Shown: positions 1 through 8,208 of the stretch, in pieces
Layout of the letters: each line of letters opens with the position of its first letter
How positions within the stretch are numbered: position 1 is the stretch's first letter
Assembly: GCF_001431595.1 (NCBI RefSeq)
Contig: NZ_LDJO01000026.1
Location: forward strand, 248,001 to 312,000
DNA: 64,000 nucleotides
Direction: 5' to 3'
Source of the DNA: Stenotrophomonas acidaminiphila
Lineage (GTDB): Bacteria > Pseudomonadota > Gammaproteobacteria > Xanthomonadales > Xanthomonadaceae
Translations under genes and position numbers: made by a program
Notes under the pieces: model-generated
What the model was told of the DNA's origin: nothing
Databases searched by the model: none
Seen by the model: only the letters and a program-made list of their open reading frames with translations

Positions 1-499
1 GCCCGTTGGGGGTTTGGATCGCCGGCAACTGCGGATCGGCGACGAACGCCAGGTGGCGCAGCCGGGTACCGCTGTCCAGCGCAATCGGGCCGTTGGCATC
101 GAGATGGTGCCCGGCCTCGAACACGTTGCCGCTGCCGAACACGTAGCGGGCCACGTTCTGCAGCAGGTTCAACGGCCACGTCGGTGGCGTGCCGCTGCCA
201 TCCTCGCCGGCTTCGGCGGCGAGACGGAAGGTCAGCTCGAAGCCGAAGCCGCTCGCCTCCGGATCGTCGCTGTGCTTGTCGTACAGCTCGGAGAAACCAT
301 AGGTGACGTAATGCCAGTGGGGGCGCGGCAGCGGGCTCCAGTACACGCTGATGCCGTCCAGCGGATCGTCGCCGCCCAGCGTGTACGAGGCTGCCGTGCC
401 GAAGTGCCGTGGCTCCTGCCCCGCGTGCACCGGGCGCAACGCCGCGTTGATGGCGTCCCAGCCCGCGGTGCCCGCCCCGCCACCGTTGTATTGATCCAT
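1..499 (-). CDS. SUFU (suppressor of fused) family protein, cut by window edge
   Basis: The first 166 residues can be read from an ATG at 499, about ten bases after GAGGGAG on the coding strand; the rest lies beyond base 1. Residues 61-73 (HWHYVTYGFSELY) and 87-93 (FELTFRL) are the characteristic core of the bacterial SUFU domain, named after the eukaryotic Hedgehog regulator. Bacterial members are small cytoplasmic proteins whose function is mostly unknown; some act as immunity proteins beside toxins. No toxin gene is visible on this side, but the downstream neighbour cannot be seen. There is no signal peptide or membrane segment in the visible part. The family call rests on motif recognition; the role is unknown. 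Confidence 0.8.
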   Translation of the reverse strand, partial: MDQYNGGGAGTAGWDAINAALRPVHAGQEPRHFGTAASYTLGGDDPLDGISVYWSPLPRPHWHYVTYGFSELYDKHSDDPEASGFGFELTFRLAAEAGEDGSGTPPTWPLNLLQNVARYVFGSGNVFEAGHHLDANGPIALDSGTRLRHLAFVADPQLPAIQTPNG

Positions 500-562
500 G
501 CCTGCCGCTCCCTCGGATACCAACCGCGCATGATAGTGCCGGCTACCGGACGGTCGCCGTGA

Positions 563-583
563 TGCCCCGGGGTGGCCGGGGCA
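563..583 (-). terminator. Hairpin downstream of the 605-1084 gene
   Basis: A perfect 8-bp stem (563-570 with 576-583, TGCCCCGG/CCGGGGCA) with a 5-base loop lies just after the stop of the gene at 605-1084. There is no clear U-tract, so it may be a weak terminator or only an mRNA 3' end stabiliser. Confidence 0.4.
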
Positions 584-604
584 GCACGCCGGCAGGCGGG
601 GCCG

Positions 605-1084
605 TCACGCCAGCACCAGGGCCCGGGTTTCCTCCAGCCAGCGGCTGGCGAATGCCGGGCTCTTGGCCTTGCCCAGCGCCGCGGCCACTTCCGGCCACAA
701 CTGTTCCAGCCCCACCGCGTTGCGGCTGCGCTCGATCTTGAGCTGGATCAGGTACCCCTTCAGGCCGAGGTGTCGGCGTACCGACTCGGCCATCCAGTCG
801 CGCAGTTGCTGGTAGCGCAGCGGATCGTCGCCCAGCTGCATGGTGACCGGCACCGGCGGCGCGCGCTCCGCGTTGCCTCCCACCACCTCGATGAGTTCCA
901 GCGCCAGCAACTGCTCCAGGACATCCTCCGGCGCCCGCAGCCCCTGCGCCATCTGCTGCAGTTCGCGGCTGTCGCGCTGCCCGTCCACCAGCAGCAGCAC
1001 CGAGCGCAGCGCCGGCGCCAGGCGCAGGCCCCGGTCCTCGATTTCGCGACGGCCAGCCGCCGTCTTGGCATGGATCAACGCCAT
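605..1084 (-). CDS. Conserved hypothetical protein, 159 aa
   Basis: I do not recognise a named family with certainty. The reading frame stays open further upstream to 1270, but that part is arginine- and cysteine-rich and non-protein-like. The ATG at 1084 begins a normal sequence (MALIHAKTAAG). Residues about 20-60 (LRSVLLLVDGQRDSRELQQM followed by a helix-rich stretch ending ALELIEV) look like a small winged-helix-like module that recurs at the N-terminus of unannotated beta- and gammaproteobacterial proteins. The C-terminal half is helical and charged. No signal peptide, membrane segment or catalytic motif is seen. It stands alone between the SUFU gene and prpE on the same strand. Confidence 0.7.
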   Translation of the reverse strand: MALIHAKTAAGRREIEDRGLRLAPALRSVLLLVDGQRDSRELQQMAQGLRAPEDVLEQLLALELIEVVGGNAERAPPVPVTMQLGDDPLRYQQLRDWMAESVRRHLGLKGYLIQLKIERSRNAVGLEQLWPEVAAALGKAKSPAFASRWLEETRALVLA

Positions 1085-1205
1085 TCCCCCTCCCGCATTT
1101 GTGCATCGCAACCACGATGCGCGCGACCGGCACCCGGGGCCCCCGCCCCATCCTGCATGCCTGCACCCGCACCGCCCCCTGCGATCGCCGCGCCAGCGGC
1201 CTGCG

Positions 1206-3086
1206 CTATGTCCCCAGCACGCGGCGGATTTCCTCCAGTGCGCCCGGGTCGTCCAGCGTCGACAGGTCACCCGGGTCGCGCCGCTCCGCCAGGGCCTGCA
1301 GCGAACGCCGGAGCAGCTTACCCGAACGGGTCTTGGGAAGCGCGTTGACGATATGCACGTGCGCCGGGCGCGCCACCGCCCCGAGCGAGCCGGTGACCTG
1401 CTGCATCATCTCCGCCGCAAGTGCCGCGATCTCCTCGGAGGCGGCCGCCTGCTTGAGGGTGACGAACACCAGCGGCACCTGCCCCTTCAGCTCGTCGTGC
1501 ATGCCGACCACCGCCGCCTCGGCCACGCGCGGGTGGCTGCTGACGGCCTCCTCGATCTCGCGCGTACCCAGCCGGTGGCCAGCCACGTTGATCACGTCAT
1601 CGGTGCGGCCGAGGATGAAGGTGTAGCCGTCGGCGTCGCGGATGGCCCAGTCCAGCGAGCTGTACAGCAGCTCCTTGAAGTGGCCGAAATAGCTCTTCAG
1701 GAAACGCTCGTCGTCGTTCCACACGGTGCTCATGCAGCCCGGCGGCAGCGGCGGCTGGATCACCAGCACGCCCTTCTGCCCGGGCGCGACTTCCGCCCCG
1801 GTGCGCTCGTCGATGACCTTCATCCGGTAGCCGAGGTTGGGGAAGCCCGGCGAGCCGAACTTCACCGGCTTCATCTCCAGCCCCGGCAGCAGGGTCAACG
1901 CCGGCCAGCCGGTCTCGGTCTGCCAGTAGTTGTCGATCACCGGCTTGCGCAGCGCATCGCCGATCCACTGCGCGGTGGGCTCGTCCAGCGGCTCGCCGGC
2001 CAGGAACAGGTACTTCAGTCCGGACAGGTCGTGGCGATGGATGAAGTCAACGTCGTGCTTCTTCAGCACGCGGATCGCGGTGGGCGAGGAGAACATCGTG
2101 CGCACCCCGTACTGCTCGCACAGCGCCCACCAGATGCCCGGATCCGGATTCGTCGGCAGGCCTTCGTACAGCAGCGACGTGCAGCCGCCGATCAGCGGCC
2201 CGTACACGTTGTAGGAATGCCCCACCGCCCAGCCGACATCGGAGGTGGAGAACATCACCTGGCCCGGCGCGCAATCGAACACCGTGCGCATCGACTGCGC
2301 CATCGCCACCGCGTAGCCGCCGACATCGCGCTGCACGCCCTTCGGTTTTCCCGTGGTGCCCGAGGTATACAGCAGGTAGCTGGGCTCGTTGGACTCCAGC
2401 CATTCCACCGGCACCTGCGCATCGCCCACCTGTGCGCGCAGCGCGGCGTAATCCTCGTCGCGGCCGTCGATCCGGGGCATGGCCGCATCCAGGCCGCGCG
2501 AGACGATCAGCACCTTCGGCGGCGGCGAAGCGGCCTCGGCGCACGCCGCGTCGACCATGGGCTTGTAGGGGATCACCTTGCCGCCACGCATGCCCGCATC
2601 GGCGGCGATCAGCAGCTTCGGCCTGGCATCGTCGATGCGCAGCGCCAGGTTGTGCGCGGCGAAACCGCCGAACACCACCGAATGCACCGCGCCGATGCGC
2701 GCGCACGCCAGCATCGCGAACACCGCCTCGGCCATGTTCGGCATGTAGATCACCACGCGATCGCCGCGAGCGACGTCCAGCGCCTTGAGCACCGCGGCGA
2801 AAGCGTTCACCTCCCGATGCAGTTCGCGGTAGGTGATCTCGCGGGTGACCTGGGTCTCGGTGGAAATGGCGACCAGCGCGAGCTGGTCGGCACGTTCGGC
2901 CAGGTGCCGGTCCACCGCGTTGTAGCAGAGGTTGGTTTCGCCGCCGACGAACCAGCGCCGGAACGGCGGATTGGAGTAGTCCAGGATCTGCCGCGGCGGC
3001 GTGTGCCAATGGATCGCCCTGGCCTCCTCGGCCCAGAATGCCTCCGGCGCGTCGATGGAACGGCGGTAGGTCTGCTCGTACTGCAT
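1206..3086 (-). CDS. prpE: Propionate--CoA ligase (acetyl-CoA synthetase family)
   Basis: This 626-residue AMP-forming ligase activates propionate (and probably acetate) to the CoA thioester through an acyl-adenylate in the cytoplasm. The AMP-binding P-loop YTSGTTGKPKGV spans about 240-251. DNYWQTETG is the adenine-binding motif. LGRTDDVINVAGHRLGT is the hinge of the C-terminal domain, and Lys590 in PKTRSGK is the conserved catalytic lysine that Pat-type acetylases silence in related enzymes. Length and the N-terminal pattern fit PrpE better than Acs, which is longer. The ATG at 3086 is chosen because GGAGGGTG lies just upstream; the frame is open to 3170 but runs into a palindrome. No prp operon genes are adjacent, so a general salvage role is likely. 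Confidence 0.9.
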   Translation of the reverse strand: MQYEQTYRRSIDAPEAFWAEEARAIHWHTPPRQILDYSNPPFRRWFVGGETNLCYNAVDRHLAERADQLALVAISTETQVTREITYRELHREVNAFAAVLKALDVARGDRVVIYMPNMAEAVFAMLACARIGAVHSVVFGGFAAHNLALRIDDARPKLLIAADAGMRGGKVIPYKPMVDAACAEAASPPPKVLIVSRGLDAAMPRIDGRDEDYAALRAQVGDAQVPVEWLESNEPSYLLYTSGTTGKPKGVQRDVGGYAVAMAQSMRTVFDCAPGQVMFSTSDVGWAVGHSYNVYGPLIGGCTSLLYEGLPTNPDPGIWWALCEQYGVRTMFSSPTAIRVLKKHDVDFIHRHDLSGLKYLFLAGEPLDEPTAQWIGDALRKPVIDNYWQTETGWPALTLLPGLEMKPVKFGSPGFPNLGYRMKVIDERTGAEVAPGQKGVLVIQPPLPPGCMSTVWNDDERFLKSYFGHFKELLYSSLDWAIRDADGYTFILGRTDDVINVAGHRLGTREIEEAVSSHPRVAEAAVVGMHDELKGQVPLVFVTLKQAAASEEIAALAAEMMQQVTGSLGAVARPAHVHIVNALPKTRSGKLLRRSLQALAERRDPGDLSTLDDPGALEEIRRVLGT

Positions 3087-3144
3087 GTCACCCTCCGGAA
3101 CCTGCTGGCCTGCGCCGAGCATAGTCCGGACCGGCGCGCCGCCT

Positions 3145-3180
3145 CCCTGCGACGATGGTCGTACGACCATCGTTGCAGGG
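3145..3180. repeat. 36-bp near-perfect palindrome between rluA and prpE
   Basis: Two 18-base arms meet at 3162/3163 with no spacer. The core is CGATGGTCGT followed by its exact complement, flanked by CCCTGC and GCAGGG; only one base pair of the 18 is mismatched. It lies 12 bases past the rluA stop and 58 bases before the prpE start. Position suits either an operator for a dimeric repressor controlling prpE or a transcription stop after rluA. The absent loop and U-tract favour an operator or an interspersed repeat. Confidence 0.75.
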
Positions 3181-3192
3181 CCGGCGCCGTGC

Positions 3193-3807
3193 TCAGAACG
3201 GGCTGGGTGAAACGAACGTCATCGTTTCCCCGCTCAGCGGGTGCACGAAGTCCAGCCGGCACGCATGCAGCTGTACGCGCGGCGCGGGCCGCGCGCCGTA
3301 CAGGCCATCGCCGACGATCGGATGGCCGGCACTGGCCATGTGCAGCCGCAGCTGGTGGCTGCGCCCGGTCACCGGTTCCAGTTCCACCCGGGTCCACGCC
3401 TGCCCCGCATCGCGCGCCAGCACCCGCCAGCGGGTCAGCGCCGGCTTGCCCCGTTCAAGGTCCACCATCTGCCTGGGCCGGTTCGGCCAGTCGCATATCA
3501 ACGGCAACGCGATCTCGCCCGCCTCGCCCGCGACCTGCCCCTCCACCACCGCTTCGTAGCGCTTGTGCACCCGCCGCTGCTCGAACTGCATCGACAGGGC
3601 CGCCTGCACCTGCTTGCCGCGCGCGTACAGCATCAGCCCCGACGTCACCTGGTCCAGCCGGTGCACGGTCAGCGCGTCCGGATACGACGCCTGCAGGCGT
3701 GCCACCAGGCAGTCCTGGTTCTCCGGCAGGCGCCCGGGTACCGAGAGCAGGCCGGCGGGCTTCTCCGCCACCAGCAGCGCCTCGTCGATGTGGTGCAGTC
3801 CGATCAC
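3193..3807 (-). CDS. rluA: RluA-type rRNA/tRNA pseudouridine synthase
   Basis: The 204-residue protein matches E. coli RluA (219 aa), which makes pseudouridine at 23S rRNA U746 and tRNA U32. The catalytic motif HRLDQVTSG has Asp52. KPAGLLSVPGRL, the RluA-specific LPLICDWPNRP block and GRSHQLRLHM are all present. There is no S4 domain, as expected for RluA as opposed to RluC or RluD. No ATG fits: the frame extends back to 3963 through the mdh terminator, so the GTG at 3807, preceded by AAGGCGG, is taken as the start. It is transcribed separately from mdh because a terminator lies between them. Confidence 0.88.
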   Translation of the reverse strand: MIGLHHIDEALLVAEKPAGLLSVPGRLPENQDCLVARLQASYPDALTVHRLDQVTSGLMLYARGKQVQAALSMQFEQRRVHKRYEAVVEGQVAGEAGEIALPLICDWPNRPRQMVDLERGKPALTRWRVLARDAGQAWTRVELEPVTGRSHQLRLHMASAGHPIVGDGLYGARPAPRVQLHACRLDFVHPLSGETMTFVSPSPF

Positions 3808-3882
3808 CGTTTCCGCCTTTGCACGTCGCCACGGGGAGGGCGACGGCCGCCCCTCGGGACACCGCGCCGCAGCCTTTCCAAC

Positions 3883-3910
3883 AAAAAGGGGGAAGCCGAA
3901 GCTTCCCCCC
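3883..3910 (-). terminator. Rho-independent terminator of mdh
   Basis: On the minus strand the stem GGGGGAAGC / GCTTCCCCC closes a TTCG tetraloop (loop 3897-3900) and is followed by TTTTTG. It starts 27 bases after the mdh stop codon. This is a textbook intrinsic terminator. Confidence 0.93.
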
Positions 3911-3937
3911 GTCGACCCGGTCGCCCGGCCGCTGCGA

Positions 3938-4921
3938 TCAGAGCAGGTCGGCCACGCCGGCACGCTCTTCCTCGAGCTCGCCCAGGGTGATGTCGATGTA
4001 CTTCTTGGAGAAGTCGTCGATCGGCAGGTCCTTGACGATGGTGTACTTGCCGTTCTCGGTGATCACCGGGAAGCCGAACACCACGCCCTCGGGAATGCCG
4101 TAGGAGCCGTCGGACGGCACGCCCATCGTCACCCACTTGCCGTTGCTGCCCAGCACCCAGTCATGCACGTGGTCGATGGCGGCATTGGCGGCCGAGGCCG
4201 CCGAGGACAGGCCACGTGCGGCGATGATGGCCGCGCCGCGCTTGCCGACGGTCGGGATGAAGGTGTTGGCGTTCCATTCCTGGTCGTTGATCAGCTCGGC
4301 CACCGAGGCGCCGCCGGTGGTGGCGAAGCGGTAGTCCGGGTACATGGTCGGGCTGTGGTTGCCCCACACCGTGAACTTCTCGAAGCTGTCCACGGCCTTG
4401 CCGGTCTTGGCCGACAGCTGGCTCAGGGCGCGGTTGTGGTCCAGGCGCAGCATGGCGGTGAAGTTCTTCGGATCCAGGTCCGGGGCCGACTTCATGGCGA
4501 TGTAGGCGTTGGTGTTGGCCGGGTTGCCGACCACCAGCACCTTCACGTCGCGCTTGGCCACGGCATTGAGCGCCTTGCCCTGCACGGTGAAGATCTTGGC
4601 GTTCTCCAGCAGCAGGTCCTTGCGCTCCATGCCCGGGCCGCGCGGGCGGGCGCCGACCAGCAGGGCCACGTCGACGTCCTTGAACGCCACCAGCGGGTCG
4701 GCGGTGGTGACCACGCCGGCCAGCAGCGGGAACGCGCAGTCTTCCAGCTCCATGACCACGCCCTTCAGCGCGGCCTGGGCCTTTTCATTGTCGATCTCGA
4801 GCAGCTGCAGGATGACCGGCTGGTCCTTGCCCAGCATTTCGCCGGAGGCGATGCGGAACAGCAGGGCGTAGCCGATATTGCCGGCAGCGCCGGTCACGGC
4901 GACACGTACGGGTGCTTTCAT
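3938..4921 (-). CDS. mdh: Malate dehydrogenase
   Basis: The enzyme interconverts malate and oxaloacetate with NAD in the TCA cycle. It has 327 residues, the length of the cytosolic-type MDH found in xanthomonads and Burkholderia, not the 312-residue E. coli type. The NAD-binding loop [18 protein letters not shown] spans 10-27. [14 protein letters not shown] carries the substrate-binding arginines. [11 protein letters not shown] precedes the LDHNRA segment, and His189 in [12 protein letters not shown] is the proton acceptor. The ATG at 4921 follows AGAGGAAA; the upstream open frame is arginine-rich and unlikely to be coding. It is monocistronic, with its own terminator. Confidence 0.96.
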   Translation of the reverse strand: MKAPVRVAVTGAAGNIGYALLFRIASGEMLGKDQPVILQLLEIDNEKAQAALKGVVMELEDCAFPLLAGVVTTADPLVAFKDVDVALLVGARPRGPGMERKDLLLENAKIFTVQGKALNAVAKRDVKVLVVGNPANTNAYIAMKSAPDLDPKNFTAMLRLDHNRALSQLSAKTGKAVDSFEKFTVWGNHSPTMYPDYRFATTGGASVAELINDQEWNANTFIPTVGKRGAAIIAARGLSSAASAANAAIDHVHDWVLGSNGKWVTMGVPSDGSYGIPEGVVFGFPVITENGKYTIVKDLPIDDFSKKYIDITLGELEEERAGVADLL

Positions 4922-5011
4922 GGGGGTTTCCTCTGCTAAGAAAGGTGTCTCGGGACGGCCCCGGCCTCCGCGGCCGCGAAAGCGGGGCTGCAATCGGTGC
5001 ACATCACGCGA

Positions 5012-5035
5012 ACGGCCACCGTTGCCGGTGGCCGT
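5012..5035 (-). terminator. Hairpin downstream of ppiB
   Basis: A perfect 10-bp stem (ACGGCCACCG with CGGTGGCCGT) around a four-base loop begins 10 bases after the ppiB stop. The following bases on the minus strand are TCGCG and not a U-run, so termination efficiency is uncertain. Confidence 0.6.
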
Positions 5036-5044
5036 GGACGGGGA

Positions 5045-5539
5045 TCAGGCGGCGAGGATCTTGTTCCACTCGGCCACGCGCCCGGCCTGGGCGGCCAGCA
5101 CGGCGTCGGCATCGCCCTCGATGGTGATCTTGTTGATCAGGTCGCCCTGCTTGACCGCGTCGACCACGTCCAGGCCTTCGACCACCTTGCCGAACACGGT
5201 GTGCTTGCCGTCCAGCCAGTCGGTCTTGATGTGGGTGATGAAGAACTGGCTGCCGTTGGTGTTGGGGCCGGCATTGGCCATGGACAGCACGCCGCGCTCG
5301 TGGCGCACGCCGTTGTTGGTCTCGTCCTCGAAGCGGTAGCCCGGGCCGCCGCGGCCGGAGCCTTCCGGGCAGCCGCCCTGGATCATGAAATCGGCGATCA
5401 CGCGGTGGAAATTCAGGCCGTCGTAGAACCCGCGCTGGGCCAGGTTGACGAAATTGGCCACGGTCAGCGGCGCCTTGTCGGCGAACAGCTCGACCTTGAT
5501 CAGGCCGCGGGAGGTGTCGAAATGGGCGGTCAGGGACAT
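5045..5539 (-). CDS. ppiB: Cytoplasmic peptidyl-prolyl cis-trans isomerase, cyclophilin type
   Basis: This cyclophilin of 164 residues speeds cis-trans isomerisation of X-Pro bonds during protein folding. [13 protein letters not shown] (44-56) contains the catalytic arginine (Arg46), and [19 protein letters not shown] is the second conserved block. No signal peptide is present, so it corresponds to the cytoplasmic PpiB and not the periplasmic PpiA. The product starts [12 protein letters not shown], as in related PpiB proteins. It diverges from typA across a 208-base gap that must hold both promoters. Confidence 0.95.
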   Translation of the reverse strand: MSLTAHFDTSRGLIKVELFADKAPLTVANFVNLAQRGFYDGLNFHRVIADFMIQGGCPEGSGRGGPGYRFEDETNNGVRHERGVLSMANAGPNTNGSQFFITHIKTDWLDGKHTVFGKVVEGLDVVDAVKQGDLINKITIEGDADAVLAAQAGRVAEWNKILAA

Positions 5540-5694
5540 GGGAATCCTTGTGGGAGAAGACGTCTATCGCAGACCGCATAGGATACACCCGGCCCCGGCG
5601 GGCGACGTCCCCCGCCCTCACCGCGCCCGCCGCCGGCTGAACGCCCGTCCCGGCGGCCTTCACGGCCCCTTTTCGCGAATCGGCCTCATGCCCG

Positions 5695-5700
5695 TATAAT
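5695..5700 (+). promoter_or_regulatory. -10 element of the typA promoter
   Basis: A consensus TATAAT lies 48 bases before the typA ATG. The -35 side is weak (TTTCGC at 5671-5676, 18-base spacing). No other good -10 is seen between ppiB and typA on this strand. Confidence 0.7.
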
Positions 5701-5747
5701 GTTGGACTTCTTTTCCCCATTCACGGCACCGGCTGGCCGTCTTTCGC

Positions 5748-7577
5748 ATGTCCATCGAAAACCTTCGCAACATCGCCATCGTCGCCCACGTCGACCATGG
5801 CAAGACCACCCTCGTCGACCAGTTGCTGAAGCAGTCTGGCACCCTGTCCGAGCGCACGGTGCTGGCAGAGCGCGTGATGGACAGCAACGACCAGGAAAAG
5901 GAACGCGGCATCACCATCCTGGCCAAGAACACCGCGATCAACTGGCGCGGCAACCGCATCAACATCGTCGACACCCCCGGGCACGCCGACTTCGGCGGCG
6001 AAGTGGAGCGCGTGCTGTCGATGGTCGACTCGGTGCTGCTGCTGGTCGACGCGATGGACGGCCCGATGCCGCAGACCCGCTTCGTCACCCAGAAGGCCTT
6101 CGCGATGGGCTTCAAGCCGATCGTCGTGGTCAACAAGGTCGACCGCCCGGGCGCGCGCCCGGAATGGGTGATCGACCAGGTGTTCGACCTGTTCGACAAG
6201 CTCGGCGCCACCAATGAGCAGCTGGACTTCCCGATCGTCTACGCCTCGGGCCTGAACGGCTACGCCGGCATGGAAGACACCGTGCGCGACGGCGACATGA
6301 CCCCGCTGTACGAAGCGATCATGAAGTACGTGCCGGCGCCGGAAGTCGAGGCCGAAGGCCCGTTCCAGATGCGCATCAGCCAGCTGGACTACAACAACTT
6401 CGTCGGCGTGATCGGCATCGGCCGCATCCAGCGCGGCAAGGTCAGGAAGAACATGCCGGTCAGCATCGTCGACCGCGAAGGCAAGAAGCGCCAGGGCAAG
6501 ATCCTGCAGGTGCTGGGCTTCATGGGCCTGGAGCGCATCGAGGTCGAGGAGGCCCAGGCCGGCGACATCGTGGCCATCTCCGGCATCCAGGAGCTGACCA
6601 TCTCCGACACCGTCTGCGCGCTGGACACCCCGGAGGCGCTGCCGGCCCTGACCGTGGACGAGCCGACCATCTCGATGACCTTCCAGGTCAACAACTCGCC
6701 GTTCGCCGGCAACAAGGACCTGTCCGGCGGCAAGTTCCTGACCAGCCGCCAGCTCAAGGAGCGCCTGGAGCGCGAGACCGTGCACAACGTGGCGCTGAAG
6801 GTCGAGCAGCTGGAAGACGCCGACAAGTTCCTGGTCTCCGGCCGCGGCGAGCTGCACCTGTCGGTGCTGATCGAAACCATGCGCCGCGAAGGCTATGAAC
6901 TGGCCGTGTCGCGCCCGGAAGTCATCATCAAGGAAATCGACGGCCAGCTGATGGAGCCGATCGAGCAGCTGGTGGTGGACATCGAAGAGCAGCACCAGGG
7001 TGGCGTGATGGAGAAGCTGGGCACCCGCAAGGCCCTGCTGGAGAACATGGAATCGGACGGCAAGGGCCGCGTGCGCCTGGACTTCAAGATTCCGGCGCGC
7101 GGCCTGATCGGCTTCCAGAACGAGTTCAAGACGCTGACCCAGGGTTCGGGCCTGCTGTTCCACGTGTTCGACCATTACGGCCCGAAGGAACAGGGCGCCA
7201 TCGCCAAGCGCCTGAACGGCGTGATGATCGCCAATGCCGCCGGCGCCACGCCTGCCTACTCGCTGGGCCCGCTGCAGGAACGCGGCAAGCTGTTCGCCGC
7301 CGAAGGCGACAACGTGTACGAAGGCCAGCTGATCGGCATCCACTCCAAGGACAACGACCTGACGGTCAACGCGATCAAGACCAAGCCGCTGACCAACATG
7401 CGCGCTTCGGGCAAGGACGACGCGATCCAGCTGACCCCGGCCATCAAGTTCTCGCTGGAGCAGGCCCTGGACTTCATCGATGACGACGAGCTGGTGGAAA
7501 TCACCCCGAAGGAAATCCGCCTGCGCAAGAAGTTCCTGACCGAGAGCGATCGCAAGCGCGCCTCCCGCGCCGGCTGA
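5748..7577 (+). CDS. typA: Ribosome-associated GTPase TypA/BipA
   Basis: This translational GTPase of 609 residues binds the 70S ribosome near the EF-G site and helps 50S assembly and stress adaptation, notably in the cold. The G1 motif AHVDHGKTT lies at 13-21. The G2 threonine is in [11 protein letters not shown]3 is DTPGHADF and G4 is NKVD. EF-G-like domains III and V and the BipA-specific C-terminal domain ([21 protein letters not shown] onward) follow. Length equals that of other BipA proteins. The downstream DUF2127 gene begins five bases after its stop. Confidence 0.97.
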   Translation: MSIENLRNIAIVAHVDHGKTTLVDQLLKQSGTLSERTVLAERVMDSNDQEKERGITILAKNTAINWRGNRINIVDTPGHADFGGEVERVLSMVDSVLLLVDAMDGPMPQTRFVTQKAFAMGFKPIVVVNKVDRPGARPEWVIDQVFDLFDKLGATNEQLDFPIVYASGLNGYAGMEDTVRDGDMTPLYEAIMKYVPAPEVEAEGPFQMRISQLDYNNFVGVIGIGRIQRGKVRKNMPVSIVDREGKKRQGKILQVLGFMGLERIEVEEAQAGDIVAISGIQELTISDTVCALDTPEALPALTVDEPTISMTFQVNNSPFAGNKDLSGGKFLTSRQLKERLERETVHNVALKVEQLEDADKFLVSGRGELHLSVLIETMRREGYELAVSRPEVIIKEIDGQLMEPIEQLVVDIEEQHQGGVMEKLGTRKALLENMESDGKGRVRLDFKIPARGLIGFQNEFKTLTQGSGLLFHVFDHYGPKEQGAIAKRLNGVMIANAAGATPAYSLGPLQERGKLFAAEGDNVYEGQLIGIHSKDNDLTVNAIKTKPLTNMRASGKDDAIQLTPAIKFSLEQALDFIDDDELVEITPKEIRLRKKFLTESDRKRASRAG

Positions 7578-7582
7578 TCGAC

Positions 7583-8065
7583 TTGTCCGCGCGCAAGCCC
7601 TACAACCCGGATCCGCATGCGCATCCGGGACTTGCCGCCATCGCACTGCTGGAAGCGGTCAAGGCCGCATTGGCCTTTCTGGCCGCCGCGGGCCTGGAGT
7701 TCTCCGGGCCCGCCCCCCTCCGCACCTTCGTCAACACCCTGATCCGGCACGTCGGCGGCGACCCCGAACACGGCTCGTCCTCGACCCTGCTGGACATGAT
7801 CACGCCCGACACCGTGCATGTCGGCGCCCTCGCGCTGGTCGCCTACGGCCTGCTCCGATCGCTGGAAGCCTGGGGCCTGTGGCGCGCCCGCGCCTGGGCA
7901 TCGTGGCTGGGCTGCATTTCCGCCGCGCTGTACCTGCCGCTGGACGTCTACGCCATCATCCGCCACCCCGGCTGGACCTCGTGGCTGCTGCTGGCCGTCA
8001 ACCTCGTCGTGGTCTGGGTACTGGCCCGCGACATCGGCAAGCGCCGGCCAGCGACCGCGCGCTGA
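7583..8065 (+). CDS. DUF2127 family membrane protein
   Basis: This 160-residue integral membrane protein shows the DUF2127 pattern: an N-terminal hydrophobic helix (LAAIALLEAVKAALAFLAAAG), a polar loop with LIRHVGGDPEHG, then three hydrophobic segments including ALALVAYGLLRSLEAWGLWRARAWASWL. The function of the family is unknown. The only plausible start is a TTG at 7583, five bases after the typA stop, and no Shine-Dalgarno is evident; translation probably depends on ribosomes finishing typA. The next in-frame ATG would remove the first helix, so it is not preferred. Confidence 0.75.
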   Translation: MSARKPYNPDPHAHPGLAAIALLEAVKAALAFLAAAGLEFSGPAPLRTFVNTLIRHVGGDPEHGSSSTLLDMITPDTVHVGALALVAYGLLRSLEAWGLWRARAWASWLGCISAALYLPLDVYAIIRHPGWTSWLLLAVNLVVVWVLARDIGKRRPATAR

Positions 8066-8172
8066 GCCGCGGCACGCCGGAAATCCGCACCGCACCACCG
8101 GGTGCACGCGGCCGCCGCGCCCGGCCCCCGACCGCCGCCAGCCGTCGCCGCGGCGGGCCGGCCCACATCGGT

Positions 8173-8201
8173 TTGCCAACGCCAGTCCGGCCCGATAGCC
8201 T
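8173..8201 (+). promoter_or_regulatory. Possible promoter of the exported amidase
   Basis: TTGCCA (8173-8178) and TAGCCT (8196-8201) are spaced by 17 bases. The -35 matches 5 of 6 consensus bases, the -10 only 3. If real, the transcript would start at or next to the ATG at 8209, giving a leaderless mRNA. No ribosome binding site is visible before that ATG. Confidence 0.3.
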
Positions 8202-8208
8202 GCGCGGC

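Noticed and set aside
840..4103. 1087-codon plus-strand open frame across prpE and rluA
   Set aside because: It lies opposite real genes with clear families and its product is Arg/His/Ala-rich without domains, as expected for an antisense frame in GC-rich DNA.
5721..7646. 641-codon minus-strand open frame opposite typA
   Set aside because: Codon-aligned shadow of typA; the product is a His/Asp/Val-rich string with no family.
7879..8208. Long N-terminal extension of the amidase
   Set aside because: It overlaps the DUF2127 gene and would place the signal peptide in the middle of the protein.
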